A stretch of DNA of 6,734 nucleotides from Syntrophomonadaceae bacterium (GCA_003553305.1 PWEB01000253.1:1-6734); one strand, 5' to 3'. Positions 1-5,735 are shown, counted from the stretch's first letter. Translations and numbers: made by a program. Notes: a model not told the origin generated them from the letters alone.

Positions 1-946
1 CCGGGTGTTGGGTAAACTGCTGACGGTGCATTTCCAGGGCGGTTTCTTCTTTTAAGATTCGGTTATCCTTGTAGCGTCCTTTTTCTAAATGGGCAATCAT
101 GAAGGTTGCCATATCTGAGGCAGTGCTGCTCAATGCCCCGGCGGGAGAACCGGAGATGTATTCAAAATCTCCTCGGTGGTAGCGGCCGTTGTTAAATCGA
201 TAAGGCTGGGCCATGTCCGGGGCTAGATCTTCAGGCAAAGGCTGTCGGAAGGTGCTGTGCTCCATCTCCAGGGGGTCAAAAATATTGTCTTCTATATAGT
301 CAGCAAAAGGCTGGTCGGTAATTTTTTCTACGATGTAGCCTGCCAGAGAGGTTCCATAATTGGAATAAGCCATTATTTCACCGGGAGCAAATACCCGGGC
401 CGGCAAATGTTTGAGCAGGTATGCTTCTAAAGAGGTCATCTCTTCTTTTGAAAGCACAAATAGTCCTTCACCTACATCTTCAAAGCCTGCTGTGTGGGTA
501 AGCAGGTGTGTCAAGGTGATAGGCTCTGCTTTACTGCGGCTGTTATGGAGGTGATCCGGGATATTAAAATTTAGGTAGTTATTCACATCAGCATCCAGAT
601 CCAGTTTGTCCTGCTCGACCAGCTGCAAAACTGCTGTCCAGGTGAAAAGCTTAGAGGCAGATCCGGGACGGAAAAGAGTCCGATCAGGATCCACTGGTTC
701 CTGCTTCTCCAGATCAGCATAACCATAGCCCTTGGAAATGAGCACTTTACCGTCTTTTACTACCGAAAGGGTGACGCCGGGAATATTATTTTCATCCATC
801 TTGGAGTAGATCGCTCCGTCTAAGAAAGCTTCCAGTTCATCTGCGTCAAAAGTTTCTGCACTGGCAGAGGGAGCATTAATTCCCGGCAGTAAAAAAAGAG
901 TTGAACATACTAAACAAGTTAATGTGCACCATTTTATACTTTGCAT
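1..946 (-). CDS. Secreted beta-lactamase-family serine hydrolase (PF00144), C-terminus cut off by the window edge
   Basis: Reading the minus strand from ATG at 944-946 gives 315 uninterrupted codons to the window edge. A GAGGAG ribosome binding site lies 8 nt upstream. Residues 1-30 form a signal peptide (hydrophobic stretch CLVCSTLFLLPGI, likely cleavage after ASA). The mature part fits the class C beta-lactamase/PBP-like hydrolase family: the SxxK nucleophile motif is S96-A-S-K99 in RPGSASKLF, LLTHTAG is at about 148-154, and the second motif YxN is Y194-S-N196 in AYSNYG. SGSPAGALSSTASDMA follows at about 265-280. The third motif (HxG or KTG-like) would lie beyond the edge, so the gene is partial. 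Such exported enzymes act outside the membrane as esterases, D,D-peptidases or peptide hydrolases; true antibiotic resistance cannot be inferred. Start and family are secure, substrate unknown. Confidence 0.93.
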   Translation of the reverse strand, partial: MQSIKWCTLTCLVCSTLFLLPGINAPSASAETFDADELEAFLDGAIYSKMDENNIPGVTLSVVKDGKVLISKGYGYADLEKQEPVDPDRTLFRPGSASKLFTWTAVLQLVEQDKLDLDADVNNYLNFNIPDHLHNSRSKAEPITLTHLLTHTAGFEDVGEGLFVLSKEEMTSLEAYLLKHLPARVFAPGEIMAYSNYGTSLAGYIVEKITDQPFADYIEDNIFDPLEMEHSTFRQPLPEDLAPDMAQPYRFNNGRYHRGDFEYISGSPAGALSSTASDMATFMIAHLEKGRYKDNRILKEETALEMHRQQFTQHP

Positions 947-972
947 TACCTAATCTCCTCTGAAGAATAATT

Positions 973-1330
973 TTATTTCTGGTTTCTTAATATTTGCAGG
1001 GACTTTGTTATTGCCCTGTTCATTTCCTGTGGATTATCCTAATTGGCGATATGTTTAGCCTTAGGAATTATAGCACAATTGCTAAAGTGCCTCTGTCTGT
1101 GCAGTTTTATTGAAAGGCTCTGAACCAAGTCTTTTTCACCTTTGGCTATCAAGGTTGGTTGTTCAGGGATTTCCGGAAGTCCTTCGACCAGGTTGTCACC
1201 CAGTTCTTTGGTTACCTTTAAATCCAACCGCATGCTTATTTTGAAATAACCTCTGTAAAGTATTGTTCAGCGCTAGAGTGTCAGCCCTGTGTTTAGCAAA
1301 GGAGTTGTCAAATATAATATCGCTCCCCTT
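973..1330 (-). pseudogene. Decayed alpha/beta-hydrolase (lid and C-terminal part only)
   Basis: Three frame pieces together read like the second half of an alpha/beta-fold hydrolase. The first (about 1330 to 1199) encodes FDNSFAKHRADTLALNN and ends in AVGFKGN, resembling the lid helices. The second (to 1042) encodes LPEIPEQPTLIAKGEKDLV, the usual beta-strand plus GxxD acid region, and then IIPKAKHIAN, the strand with the catalytic histidine. After a TAG at 1039-1041 the same frame continues with DNPQEMNRAITKSLQILRNQ to TAA at 973-975, the normal C-terminal helix (consensus H-x-x-N-x-x-x-P-x-x-x-N). No nucleophile elbow (GxSxG) half is present upstream, so the gene is truncated as well as frameshifted. 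No ribosome binding site fits the internal ATG at 1233. The family call rests on remembered consensus motifs, not on a search. Confidence 0.7.
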
Positions 1331-1395
1331 TCATTATTAAGCTGACTGTAACTATTATAAAGGGAAAGAAGTTTTTTTAGGCCTGCCAAAAGTAA

Positions 1396-1420
1396 GGTTT
1401 TGAAATTATTTCTGAAAACC
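1396..1420. repeat. Imperfect inverted repeat between two decayed genes
   Basis: GGTTTT at 1396-1401 is complementary to AAAACC at 1415-1420, and GAAA/TTTC pair inside with a small loop and a two-base bulge. It is AT-rich and lacks a following T tract on either strand, so it is not a convincing terminator. No function is assigned. Confidence 0.25.
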
Positions 1421-1444
1421 AGACTTTTAGATAATCAGGATCGG

Positions 1445-1707
1445 CTATTTCCACTTGAAGTATACAAAGACCCGGCTCTAATTGCCGGGATCTTTCTTCA
1501 AACGGTAGTATCGTTGCCGAATATCTTTGTGGTCAAGGAAGCGAAGGGCCTTTTTTTAAGCTGTCCACTTCCTTTGTCGCAGATAATTTCCAATTCACGG
1601 GCATTGGCTTTTTCAGCTTCTTCGAGGGCGTTTTCCAGGGCAGCATCAATCTTGTCTCCCTGGTTATAGATAGGATGTAAATCAAGGGCATGGCTTTTTC
1701 GGGACAT
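1445..1707 (-). pseudogene. Small Smr-domain (MutS2 C-terminal-like) protein, frameshifted and with an in-frame TAG
   Basis: From ATG at 1705-1707 the frame encodes LDLHPIY at residues 8-14, an acidic helix, then LEIICDKGSGQLKK at about 39-52. These are the LDLH and GKGSGxLK signatures of the Smr domain, a small nucleic-acid-binding or nicking fold. The run of seven A at 1551-1557 follows. In frame 0 the product continues out of family and stops after 69 residues. In the -1 frame it continues as KALRFLDHKDIRQRYYRLKK, exactly what the family has here. That frame meets TAG at 1478-1480, but the codons after it read SRVFVYFKWK and then TAG at 1445-1447, matching the usual last strand (GRVFVHFRW). 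With both lesions bridged the protein would be about 87 residues, the normal size for stand-alone Smr proteins. It is either a recent pseudogene, a recoded gene, or a sequencing error in the A run plus one nonsense change. Confidence 0.82.
1471..1500 (-). terminator. GC-rich hairpin inside the Smr C-terminal codons, terminator-like
   Basis: Complementary blocks CCCGGC and GCCGGG flank a 7-nt loop (AATTAGA on the minus strand) and are extended by a short A/T stem (AGA/TCT) beyond a T-T mismatch. Only three T residues follow on the minus strand; CTTTCTTC follows on the plus strand. The first in-frame TAG of the Smr frame lies in the loop. It may be a weak bidirectional terminator or chance pairing in coding sequence. 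Confidence 0.3.
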
Positions 1708-1709
1708 GT

Positions 1710-1850
1710 TTATTTATCTCCCATCTCATCATAGTAAAGGAATGCTTCTTTAATAAGGAGTTTGCAATAATTGTGCCGCCAAAGCTGGTAGTGGATCAAG
1801 TTGTTAATAGTGCTATAGGTAACAATTCCCGCCTTATGCACAAAGTGTGA
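1710..1850 (-). pseudogene. Hypothetical short protein or gene remnant directly upstream of the Smr gene
   Basis: An open minus-strand frame ends with TAA at 1710-1712, two bases before the Smr ATG, a spacing typical of translationally coupled genes. Its C-terminal half (GIVTYSTINNLIHYQLW, then YCKLLIKEAFLYYDEMGDK) has the look of real amphipathic helices rich in aromatic and charged residues. I do not recognise the family. The frame's only in-frame ATG (1895) lies inside the REP-like repeat, so the N-terminal 15 or so residues are translated repeat sequence and no ribosome binding site is apparent. The best reading is the 3' part of a gene whose 5' end was replaced by the repeat. A chance open frame cannot be excluded. 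Confidence 0.3.
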
Positions 1851-1897
1851 AGTGTCAGAGAACCGTCCCTGCAACACCTGCAACACCTGCAACACGT
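1841..1897. repeat. REP-like palindrome followed by three 9-bp tandem repeats
   Basis: GTGTCAG at 1852-1858 is followed by AGAACCGTCC and then CTG-CA-ACAC, giving an interrupted stem (GTGT/ACAC, CAG/CTG) around the AGAACCGTCC loop. Directly after it the unit TGCAACACC occurs three times at 1870-1878, 1879-1887 and 1888-1896, the last with one change. From memory, GTGTCAGAGAACCGTCCC-type palindromes are dispersed repeats in several Clostridia, often near REP-associated (Y1/IS200-like) transposases. No transposase is present in this window, so the element would be non-autonomous. Confidence 0.5.
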
Positions 1898-1931
1898 AAT
1901 AACCAAAGCATGGCAGCCCATATCTCCAATG

Positions 1932-2975
1932 CTATCTGTTTGTGGGGACAAAATCCCCCGGATTGGTTTCGCTCAAGAAAGAAGCCAATAGATTTATAGA
2001 GGCTTCCAGATCGTCGTGGTGAATCATTTCATTAACCGTGTGTACATAGCGGCAGGGGATAGATAGAGTGGCGACAGGAACCCCTGCTTTGCTGGCCTGG
2101 ATCGCTCCTGCATCGGTGCCCCCGCGGGGTAGTATTTCCATCTGGTAAGGAATATCTTTTTTGCGGGCAATTTCTTTTAAGCTTTTTACCAGCTGGTGAT
2201 TGGATATTGCGGATGAATCCATTATCTTAATGGCCACCCCTTGGCCCAACTTTGTAACGTACTCCGGTTCTTCACCTCCGGGAAAGTCTGCTGCCAAAGT
2301 AACGTCTAAAGCGATGCCCAGATCAGGCTCAAGGCCGAAAGCGGATGTAACAGCTCCCCGCAGGCCTACCTCTTCCTGGACAGTGGCTACCATGTAAACA
2401 TCAGCCGGGTGCTTTTTTGTTTTTTTTACTGCTTCCAGCATAACTAAAACTCCTGCCCGATCGTCCATGGCCTTGTTGCTGTAAGAGTCACCTATTTGGA
2501 CAAACTCCTGACGGAGTGTTACCGGGTCACCAATTTCTACGATTTCTTTGACTTTTTCAGAAGGCAACCCTAAATCAATAAAGAAGTCTTTAATCTGCAG
2601 TTCTTTCTTTTTTTCTTCCTCGGTCAGGATATGAATTGGTTTGGTGGCAGAGGATAGGTTTCCGATCAGGTCTTCTTTCCCGTGCACGATTACTCTTCTT
2701 CCCATCAGGGTTCGGGCATCGAAACCGCCTACTGGCTGCAGCCTGAGAAATCCCTTATCATCAATATGTTTGACCATGAAACCGATCTCATCCATATGGC
2801 CTGCTACCATAATTTTTCCGTTGCCGGAGCCTTTTTTTAGACCGATCAGGTTGCCCATGGCATCGGAGCGTACATCATCGCATATTCCGTCCATTTCTTT
2901 CTTAACTATTTCTCTAATTTTATCTTCTCTTCCTGGTATTCCGGGAGCTTCAGTCAATCTTTTGAGCAGTTCCAA
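1932..2975 (-). CDS. M42 family metallo-aminopeptidase (glutamyl aminopeptidase/endoglucanase-like)
   Basis: Cytoplasmic dinuclear-metal aminopeptidase of the M42 (TET/FrvX/YsdC) family, which trims N-terminal residues from peptides released by proteases. I choose TTG at 2973-2975 because a perfect AAGGAGG lies 7 nt upstream (2983-2989) and the product then begins ELLKRLTEAPGIPGRE, where M42 proteins normally start. An ATG at 3008 would add 11 residues translated through the ribosome binding site. The product is 347 residues, the usual length. Visible motifs, numbered from TTG: AGHMDEIGFMV (metal H60, catalytic-site D62), AMDDRAG (bridging D171), TVQEEVGLRGA (general base E201, metal E202), ALDVTLAADFPG (metal D224) and RYVHTVNE (metal H312), so all ligands are present. 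It is the last intact gene of the leftward block, 74 nt after the DUF3159 gene. No terminator is visible before the REP-like element at about 1897. Confidence 0.97.
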   Translation of the reverse strand: MELLKRLTEAPGIPGREDKIREIVKKEMDGICDDVRSDAMGNLIGLKKGSGNGKIMVAGHMDEIGFMVKHIDDKGFLRLQPVGGFDARTLMGRRVIVHGKEDLIGNLSSATKPIHILTEEEKKKELQIKDFFIDLGLPSEKVKEIVEIGDPVTLRQEFVQIGDSYSNKAMDDRAGVLVMLEAVKKTKKHPADVYMVATVQEEVGLRGAVTSAFGLEPDLGIALDVTLAADFPGGEEPEYVTKLGQGVAIKIMDSSAISNHQLVKSLKEIARKKDIPYQMEILPRGGTDAGAIQASKAGVPVATLSIPCRYVHTVNEMIHHDDLEASINLLASFLSETNPGDFVPTNR

Positions 2976-2982
2976 AGCAATT

Positions 2983-2989
2983 CCTCCTT
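2983..2989 (-). promoter_or_regulatory. Ribosome binding site that sets the TTG start of the M42 gene
   Basis: AAGGAGG on the minus strand, a perfect Shine-Dalgarno core, ends 7 nt before TTG at 2975. It argues against the upstream ATG at 3006-3008, which has no comparable site. Confidence 0.85.
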
Positions 2990-3049
2990 CAAATATCTTT
3001 TGGATCACCTAAAAAAATATATCAATCGGTCAGTCAGGTTATGATCGGT

Positions 3050-3727
3050 TCAAAACCCGCGGGTCTGGCCCTGCCAGGGGGGGTCTTTTCCTGCCAGGTA
3101 TTCATCAACTCCGGGGCCGCCTAACTGGCGCAGACGCCAGATGCCATAAATATAGCTTATAACCAGGGCAATGATAATGACTGGCCAGCCTAGCAAGGTG
3201 TTTGCCCAGGCTAACCTGGTTGGATCTCCGCTTATAAAGAGAAGGGTTTGAAGGGCCAGCCTCATAGCTACTAATGCAGTCCAAAACACAGTAACTTCCC
3301 GGTAAGCCGGCTTAACGTCTTTTCGCCAGAACCATTCCAGGGGCCAGCCCCGGCTTAAATGACTTGCCCAGGCAGCGATGGGTTTACCGATCAGAATACT
3401 CCCCAGGGCCAGGATAAATATTAGAGCACTGCTAACCAGGGCCGGAATAAAATAGCTGGCCGCGCTGCGAGTCAGGTAAGCTAAGCCTGAAGCCAGGGCA
3501 ACTCCTAACAAACCACCCAGTGCATAAAGCCAGGTATGTTTGCGGATGAGGCGGAGCACTCCGAGCAAAGCAGCAAACCCCAGGGCAACGATTACAGCCT
3601 GGTCCAGTCCGAAAAGCGCATTGATCACCACAAAGATCAACGGTGGAAGCAGAGCATCGAAAGTTTTGCCGGAAATCACCGATTTTAACTCTTCGATTAT
3701 TTCTTTGCTCTTTTCATGTTTTTTCAA
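3050..3727 (-). CDS. DUF3159-like multi-pass membrane protein
   Basis: I choose TTG at 3725-3727: GAGAGG (3737-3742) lies 9 nt upstream, and the product (225 residues) starts with a short charged helix KKHEKSKEIIEELKSV. The alternative ATG at 3823 adds 32 unremarkable residues and overlaps the upstream gene by 26 bp. About six membrane segments are visible: TFDALLPPLIFVVINALFGL, VIVALGFAALLGVLRLI, ALGGLLGVALASGLAYL, YFIPALVSSALIFILALGSI, VFWTALVAMRLALQTLLFIS and GWPVIIIALVISYIYGIWRL. The DALLPPLIFVV opening, the RxxxYALGGLLGVALA stretch and the SAASYFIPAL segment are what I remember of DUF3159, a family of unknown function best known from Actinobacteria. The C-terminal tail is cytoplasmic-like and polar. 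It sits between the DUF1475 and M42 genes in the same direction, probably in one transcript. No biochemical function can be given. Confidence 0.8.
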   Translation of the reverse strand: MKKHEKSKEIIEELKSVISGKTFDALLPPLIFVVINALFGLDQAVIVALGFAALLGVLRLIRKHTWLYALGGLLGVALASGLAYLTRSAASYFIPALVSSALIFILALGSILIGKPIAAWASHLSRGWPLEWFWRKDVKPAYREVTVFWTALVAMRLALQTLLFISGDPTRLAWANTLLGWPVIIIALVISYIYGIWRLRQLGGPGVDEYLAGKDPPWQGQTRGF

Positions 3728-3797
3728 GCGAAGAACCCTCTCATTATAAATTTCTAAACTGTTAAATCCTACAGTTATCGCAGCGGCCTCATTTAAC

Positions 3798-4148
3798 TTA
3801 TGACACTTTACTAAGCAGTGCATCTTTGCGGGCCCCCAGGAAGAAGGTCAGCCAATCACCTTTACTCTGGTAGATTACAAGTAAAATGTAAACACTAGAA
3901 GTCAAAAAGCCAAAAACCATCATCAAAACTATCCAAACGATAGTGAGGGCAAGGTTCTCTTCACGAAAGACAATCCACATGGAGAAAAGGATAAAGCCTA
4001 CATAAAGGTCAACTAAAGAGACGATTCCCCATGGATTAGCGAGCAGTTCAGCCCCATCTTCACCAAAATCTCCTGCTATAAAGCCATTTAACAGTACAGT
4101 GATCATTGCTAAGATACCTAACCAGGCAAATATTTTAGCGATTTTCAA
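3798..4148 (-). CDS. DUF1475-like small membrane protein
   Basis: The gene starts at TTG 4146-4148 with AGGAG (4158-4162) 9 nt upstream and ends in TAA at 3798-3800, giving 116 residues. Three or four membrane segments are visible: IFAWLGILAMITVLLNGFIA at the N terminus, IVSLVDLYVGFILFSMWIVF in the middle, and LTIVWIVLMMVFGFLTSSVY running into ILLVIYQ. The block NPWGIVSLVDLYVGF followed by WIVFREE is the characteristic core of DUF1475, a family of unknown function. The tail (SKGDWLTFFLGARK) is polar. It is the promoter-proximal gene of the leftward block and lies divergent to the heliorhodopsin gene across a 297-bp intergenic region. An out-of-frame ATG at 4155 would code for only a few residues and is too close to the ribosome binding site. 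Confidence 0.8.
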   Translation of the reverse strand: MKIAKIFAWLGILAMITVLLNGFIAGDFGEDGAELLANPWGIVSLVDLYVGFILFSMWIVFREENLALTIVWIVLMMVFGFLTSSVYILLVIYQSKGDWLTFFLGARKDALLSKVS

Positions 4149-4186
4149 TAGCCATATCTCCTCTCATTTGTTAAAACTGCTAACTA

Positions 4187-4216
4187 ATAATACCAAAACA
4201 TTAAACAGCAAGTCAA
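4187..4216 (-). promoter_or_regulatory. Sigma-A-type promoter for the DUF1475-DUF3159-M42 block
   Basis: On the minus strand TTGACT (4211-4216) and TATTAT (4187-4192) are separated by 18 bp, about 40 bp before the TTG start at 4148 and just upstream of its ribosome binding site. Position and match to TTGACA/TATAAT make this the best promoter in the intergenic region. Confidence 0.55.
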
Positions 4217-4300
4217 AACTGTTTGAATATAGGTTGGGCATAAGTTAAGGGAGGGCAAAGCTTCTAAGCAGTGTTCTGAGTCGATGCCTGATAATAGGGC

Positions 4301-4338
4301 TTGATCTTATTCTTATAAATGATAATATATTAATATAT
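4301..4338 (+). promoter_or_regulatory. Possible heliorhodopsin promoter overlapping an AT-rich palindrome
   Basis: TTGATC (4301-4306) and TAATAT (4323-4328) are separated by 16 bp, which would give a 5' leader of about 110 nt before the start at 4446. A perfect 14-bp palindrome, ATATATTAATATAT (4325-4338), overlaps the -10 and start point and could be an operator or simply AT-rich sequence. The rest of 4217-4445 shows no small gene, repeat or riboswitch I can recognise. Confidence 0.4.
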
Positions 4339-4437
4339 CAATGTCTTGATTAGCCAATAAGATTTAACGTCGGGGATTTTAAAGCCGGTCTTTTTGGAAA
4401 GTAGAAGTTTAACAAAAGAACATTGATGATTGATTTT

Positions 4438-4445
4438 GAGAGGGG
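4438..4445 (+). promoter_or_regulatory. Ribosome binding site at the heliorhodopsin start, with ambiguous start codon
   Basis: GAGAGGGG directly touches the in-frame TTG at 4446, which is unusually close. It is better placed for an ATG at 4450-4452, but that ATG is in another frame and reaches TGA at 4537-4539 after 29 codons. A TGA lies in frame a few codons upstream of the TTG, so no longer N terminus is possible. Confidence 0.6.
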
Positions 4446-5624
4446 TTGTATGCGATCAGGGAAACTTACACTTATCCGGACGGAACAAATTATGAGGGCG
4501 AATGGAAGGACAATAAAAGGCACGGACACGGTATATTGACCCGGGCTGATGGCACAAAGTACGTTGGAGAATGGGCAGATAACAAGCCGCATGGCCAGGG
4601 GGTTTTAACCACCCCGGAAGGGAGGATGTACACCGGTGAGTGGAAAAATGGTAAACGAAATGGCTATGGGGTTTATACTGATCCGGACGGGAAAAAACGG
4701 GGAGGTCAGTGGAATGACGGCAAATTCGTTGACGAAAGAGATGCTGAGGAACTCGGGACTGATCAATGCCGAGAGTTGGAGCAATCGAACTGGGAACTTA
4801 AACAAAAGCTGTCAGGGCTTGAAGGTGAAAAGCCAAAGAAAAAGTCAACCCGGATCAGTTTTAGCTATTTAAAGAAATTTAACTTTGTGATGGGCTTTTT
4901 GCATTTATCCCAGGGAATTTTAATGTTGATTTTTGCCCTGACAATTGATCAATTCGCGGATTTTCGGACCCCGATCATGTCCTATTTTTTAAAGTTTGAT
5001 ACCCAGGCCATGCGCCTGGTCACCAATCCGGAGCAGTTTGGAGAAGTTCCCTTTGCGATGTTTGTCTCATTTTTCCTTTTGTTGTCTGCACTGGCCCACT
5101 TTATTATTGTCATGCCGAAAACTAACCAGACCTATAATCGGGATTTGCAGAAAGGGATCAATAAATTTCGCTGGTATGAGTATTCGTTAAGTTCATCGCT
5201 GATGATCTTTCTGATTGCCATGTTGTTTGGAGTTTATGATATCGGGGCGCTGATTGCTATTTTTATTCTAAATGCCACGATGAACTGGTTTGGACTTTTG
5301 ATGGAACAGCTTAATCAATATACTAAAAAAACCAGCTGGTCACCCTTTGTGTTTGGAAGTATTGCCGGTATCGGACCGTGGGTAATAATTATTATGCATG
5401 CTCTCGGTAATGCTGATCCAGCCGAAGTGCCCTGGTTTGTATATGCGATTATCGGTTCGTATTTCGTGTTCTTTAACCTATTCCCAATCAACATGATTTT
5501 GCAGTACATGAAGGTTGGTAAATGGGCTGATTATCTTTATGGTGAAAGAGGGTATATCATCTTGAGCCTGGTAGCCAAAAGTGTGCTGGCCTGGCTGGTC
5601 TTTGCCGGGGTTATGCAGCCGTAA
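4446..5624 (+). CDS. MORN-repeat heliorhodopsin fusion protein
   Basis: A 392-residue fusion. Residues 7-95 hold MORN repeats with a 23-residue period: YEGEWKDNKRHGHG (16-29), YVGEWADNKPHGQG (39-52), YTGEWKNGKRNGYG (62-75) and a degenerate fourth (RGGQWNDGKFV, 85-95). Residues 96-127 form an acidic, probably coiled-coil linker, then a basic patch KPKKKSTR (129-136). From about 141 follows a complete seven-helix heliorhodopsin: helix A with H153, helix B with H218, helix C FRWYEYSLSSSLMI with counterion E245 and the three serines, and helix G SLVAKSVLAW with Schiff-base K378 and W383. The spacing matches heliorhodopsin 48C12 as I recall it (H80, E107, K241, W246). Type-1 pump DTE/DTD motifs are absent. 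Heliorhodopsins are retinal photoreceptors with long photocycles and a cytoplasmic N terminus, so the MORN part should face the cytoplasm. It is flanked by its own promoter and terminator. Start: TTG at 4446, with reservations about spacing. Confidence 0.97.
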   Translation: MYAIRETYTYPDGTNYEGEWKDNKRHGHGILTRADGTKYVGEWADNKPHGQGVLTTPEGRMYTGEWKNGKRNGYGVYTDPDGKKRGGQWNDGKFVDERDAEELGTDQCRELEQSNWELKQKLSGLEGEKPKKKSTRISFSYLKKFNFVMGFLHLSQGILMLIFALTIDQFADFRTPIMSYFLKFDTQAMRLVTNPEQFGEVPFAMFVSFFLLLSALAHFIIVMPKTNQTYNRDLQKGINKFRWYEYSLSSSLMIFLIAMLFGVYDIGALIAIFILNATMNWFGLLMEQLNQYTKKTSWSPFVFGSIAGIGPWVIIIMHALGNADPAEVPWFVYAIIGSYFVFFNLFPINMILQYMKVGKWADYLYGERGYIILSLVAKSVLAWLVFAGVMQP

Positions 5625-5681
5625 GCAGACAGGATTTTACTTGGCCCAATTAATCAGCAATTTACTACATGTAGAAAGAAG

Positions 5682-5723
5682 AGAGAAGGCCGCGTTCTTT
5701 TGTAGCTGCCTTCTTTTTATTTT
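5682..5723 (+). terminator. Rho-independent terminator after the heliorhodopsin gene
   Basis: AGAAGGC (5684-5690) pairs with GCCTTCT (5708-5714), extendable by G-U and A-U pairs, with a 17-nt loop. It is followed by a T-rich tract (TTTTTATTTT from 5714). It lies about 60 bp after the heliorhodopsin stop and indicates a single-gene transcript. Confidence 0.75.
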
Positions 5724-5735
5724 AAAAATTTATTC

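Noticed and set aside
1354..1359. Minus-strand TATAAT upstream of the hydrolase remnant
   Set aside because: No acceptable -35 at 16-18 bp (the nearest, TTGGCA, is 24 bp away), and the gene it would serve is a remnant.
1400..1669. Plus-strand open frame of 89 codons
   Set aside because: It is antisense to the Smr coding sequence, whose family motifs are clear on the minus strand; low-complexity serine/leucine composition and no ribosome binding site.
1870..1896. CRISPR-like repeat
   Set aside because: Units are only 9 bp and directly adjacent without spacers; this is a simple tandem repeat.
2641..3012. Plus-strand open frame of 123 codons
   Set aside because: It mirrors the N-terminal part of the M42 gene, which has all catalytic motifs; serine/proline/isoleucine-rich composition is typical of an antisense shadow.
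4350..4805. Two minus-strand open frames across the MORN region
   Set aside because: They are antisense shadows of the MORN repeats, with no ribosome binding sites and no recognisable sequence.
4636..5190. Plus-strand open frames overlapping the heliorhodopsin gene in another frame
   Set aside because: Out-of-frame shadows of an intact, strongly recognised gene.
4446..5624. Light-driven proton or ion pump (type-1 rhodopsin)
   Set aside because: Helix C has RWYEYSLSSS with a single glutamate counterion and no DTD/DTE-type acceptor/donor set. The histidine, serine and lysine spacing fits heliorhodopsin instead.
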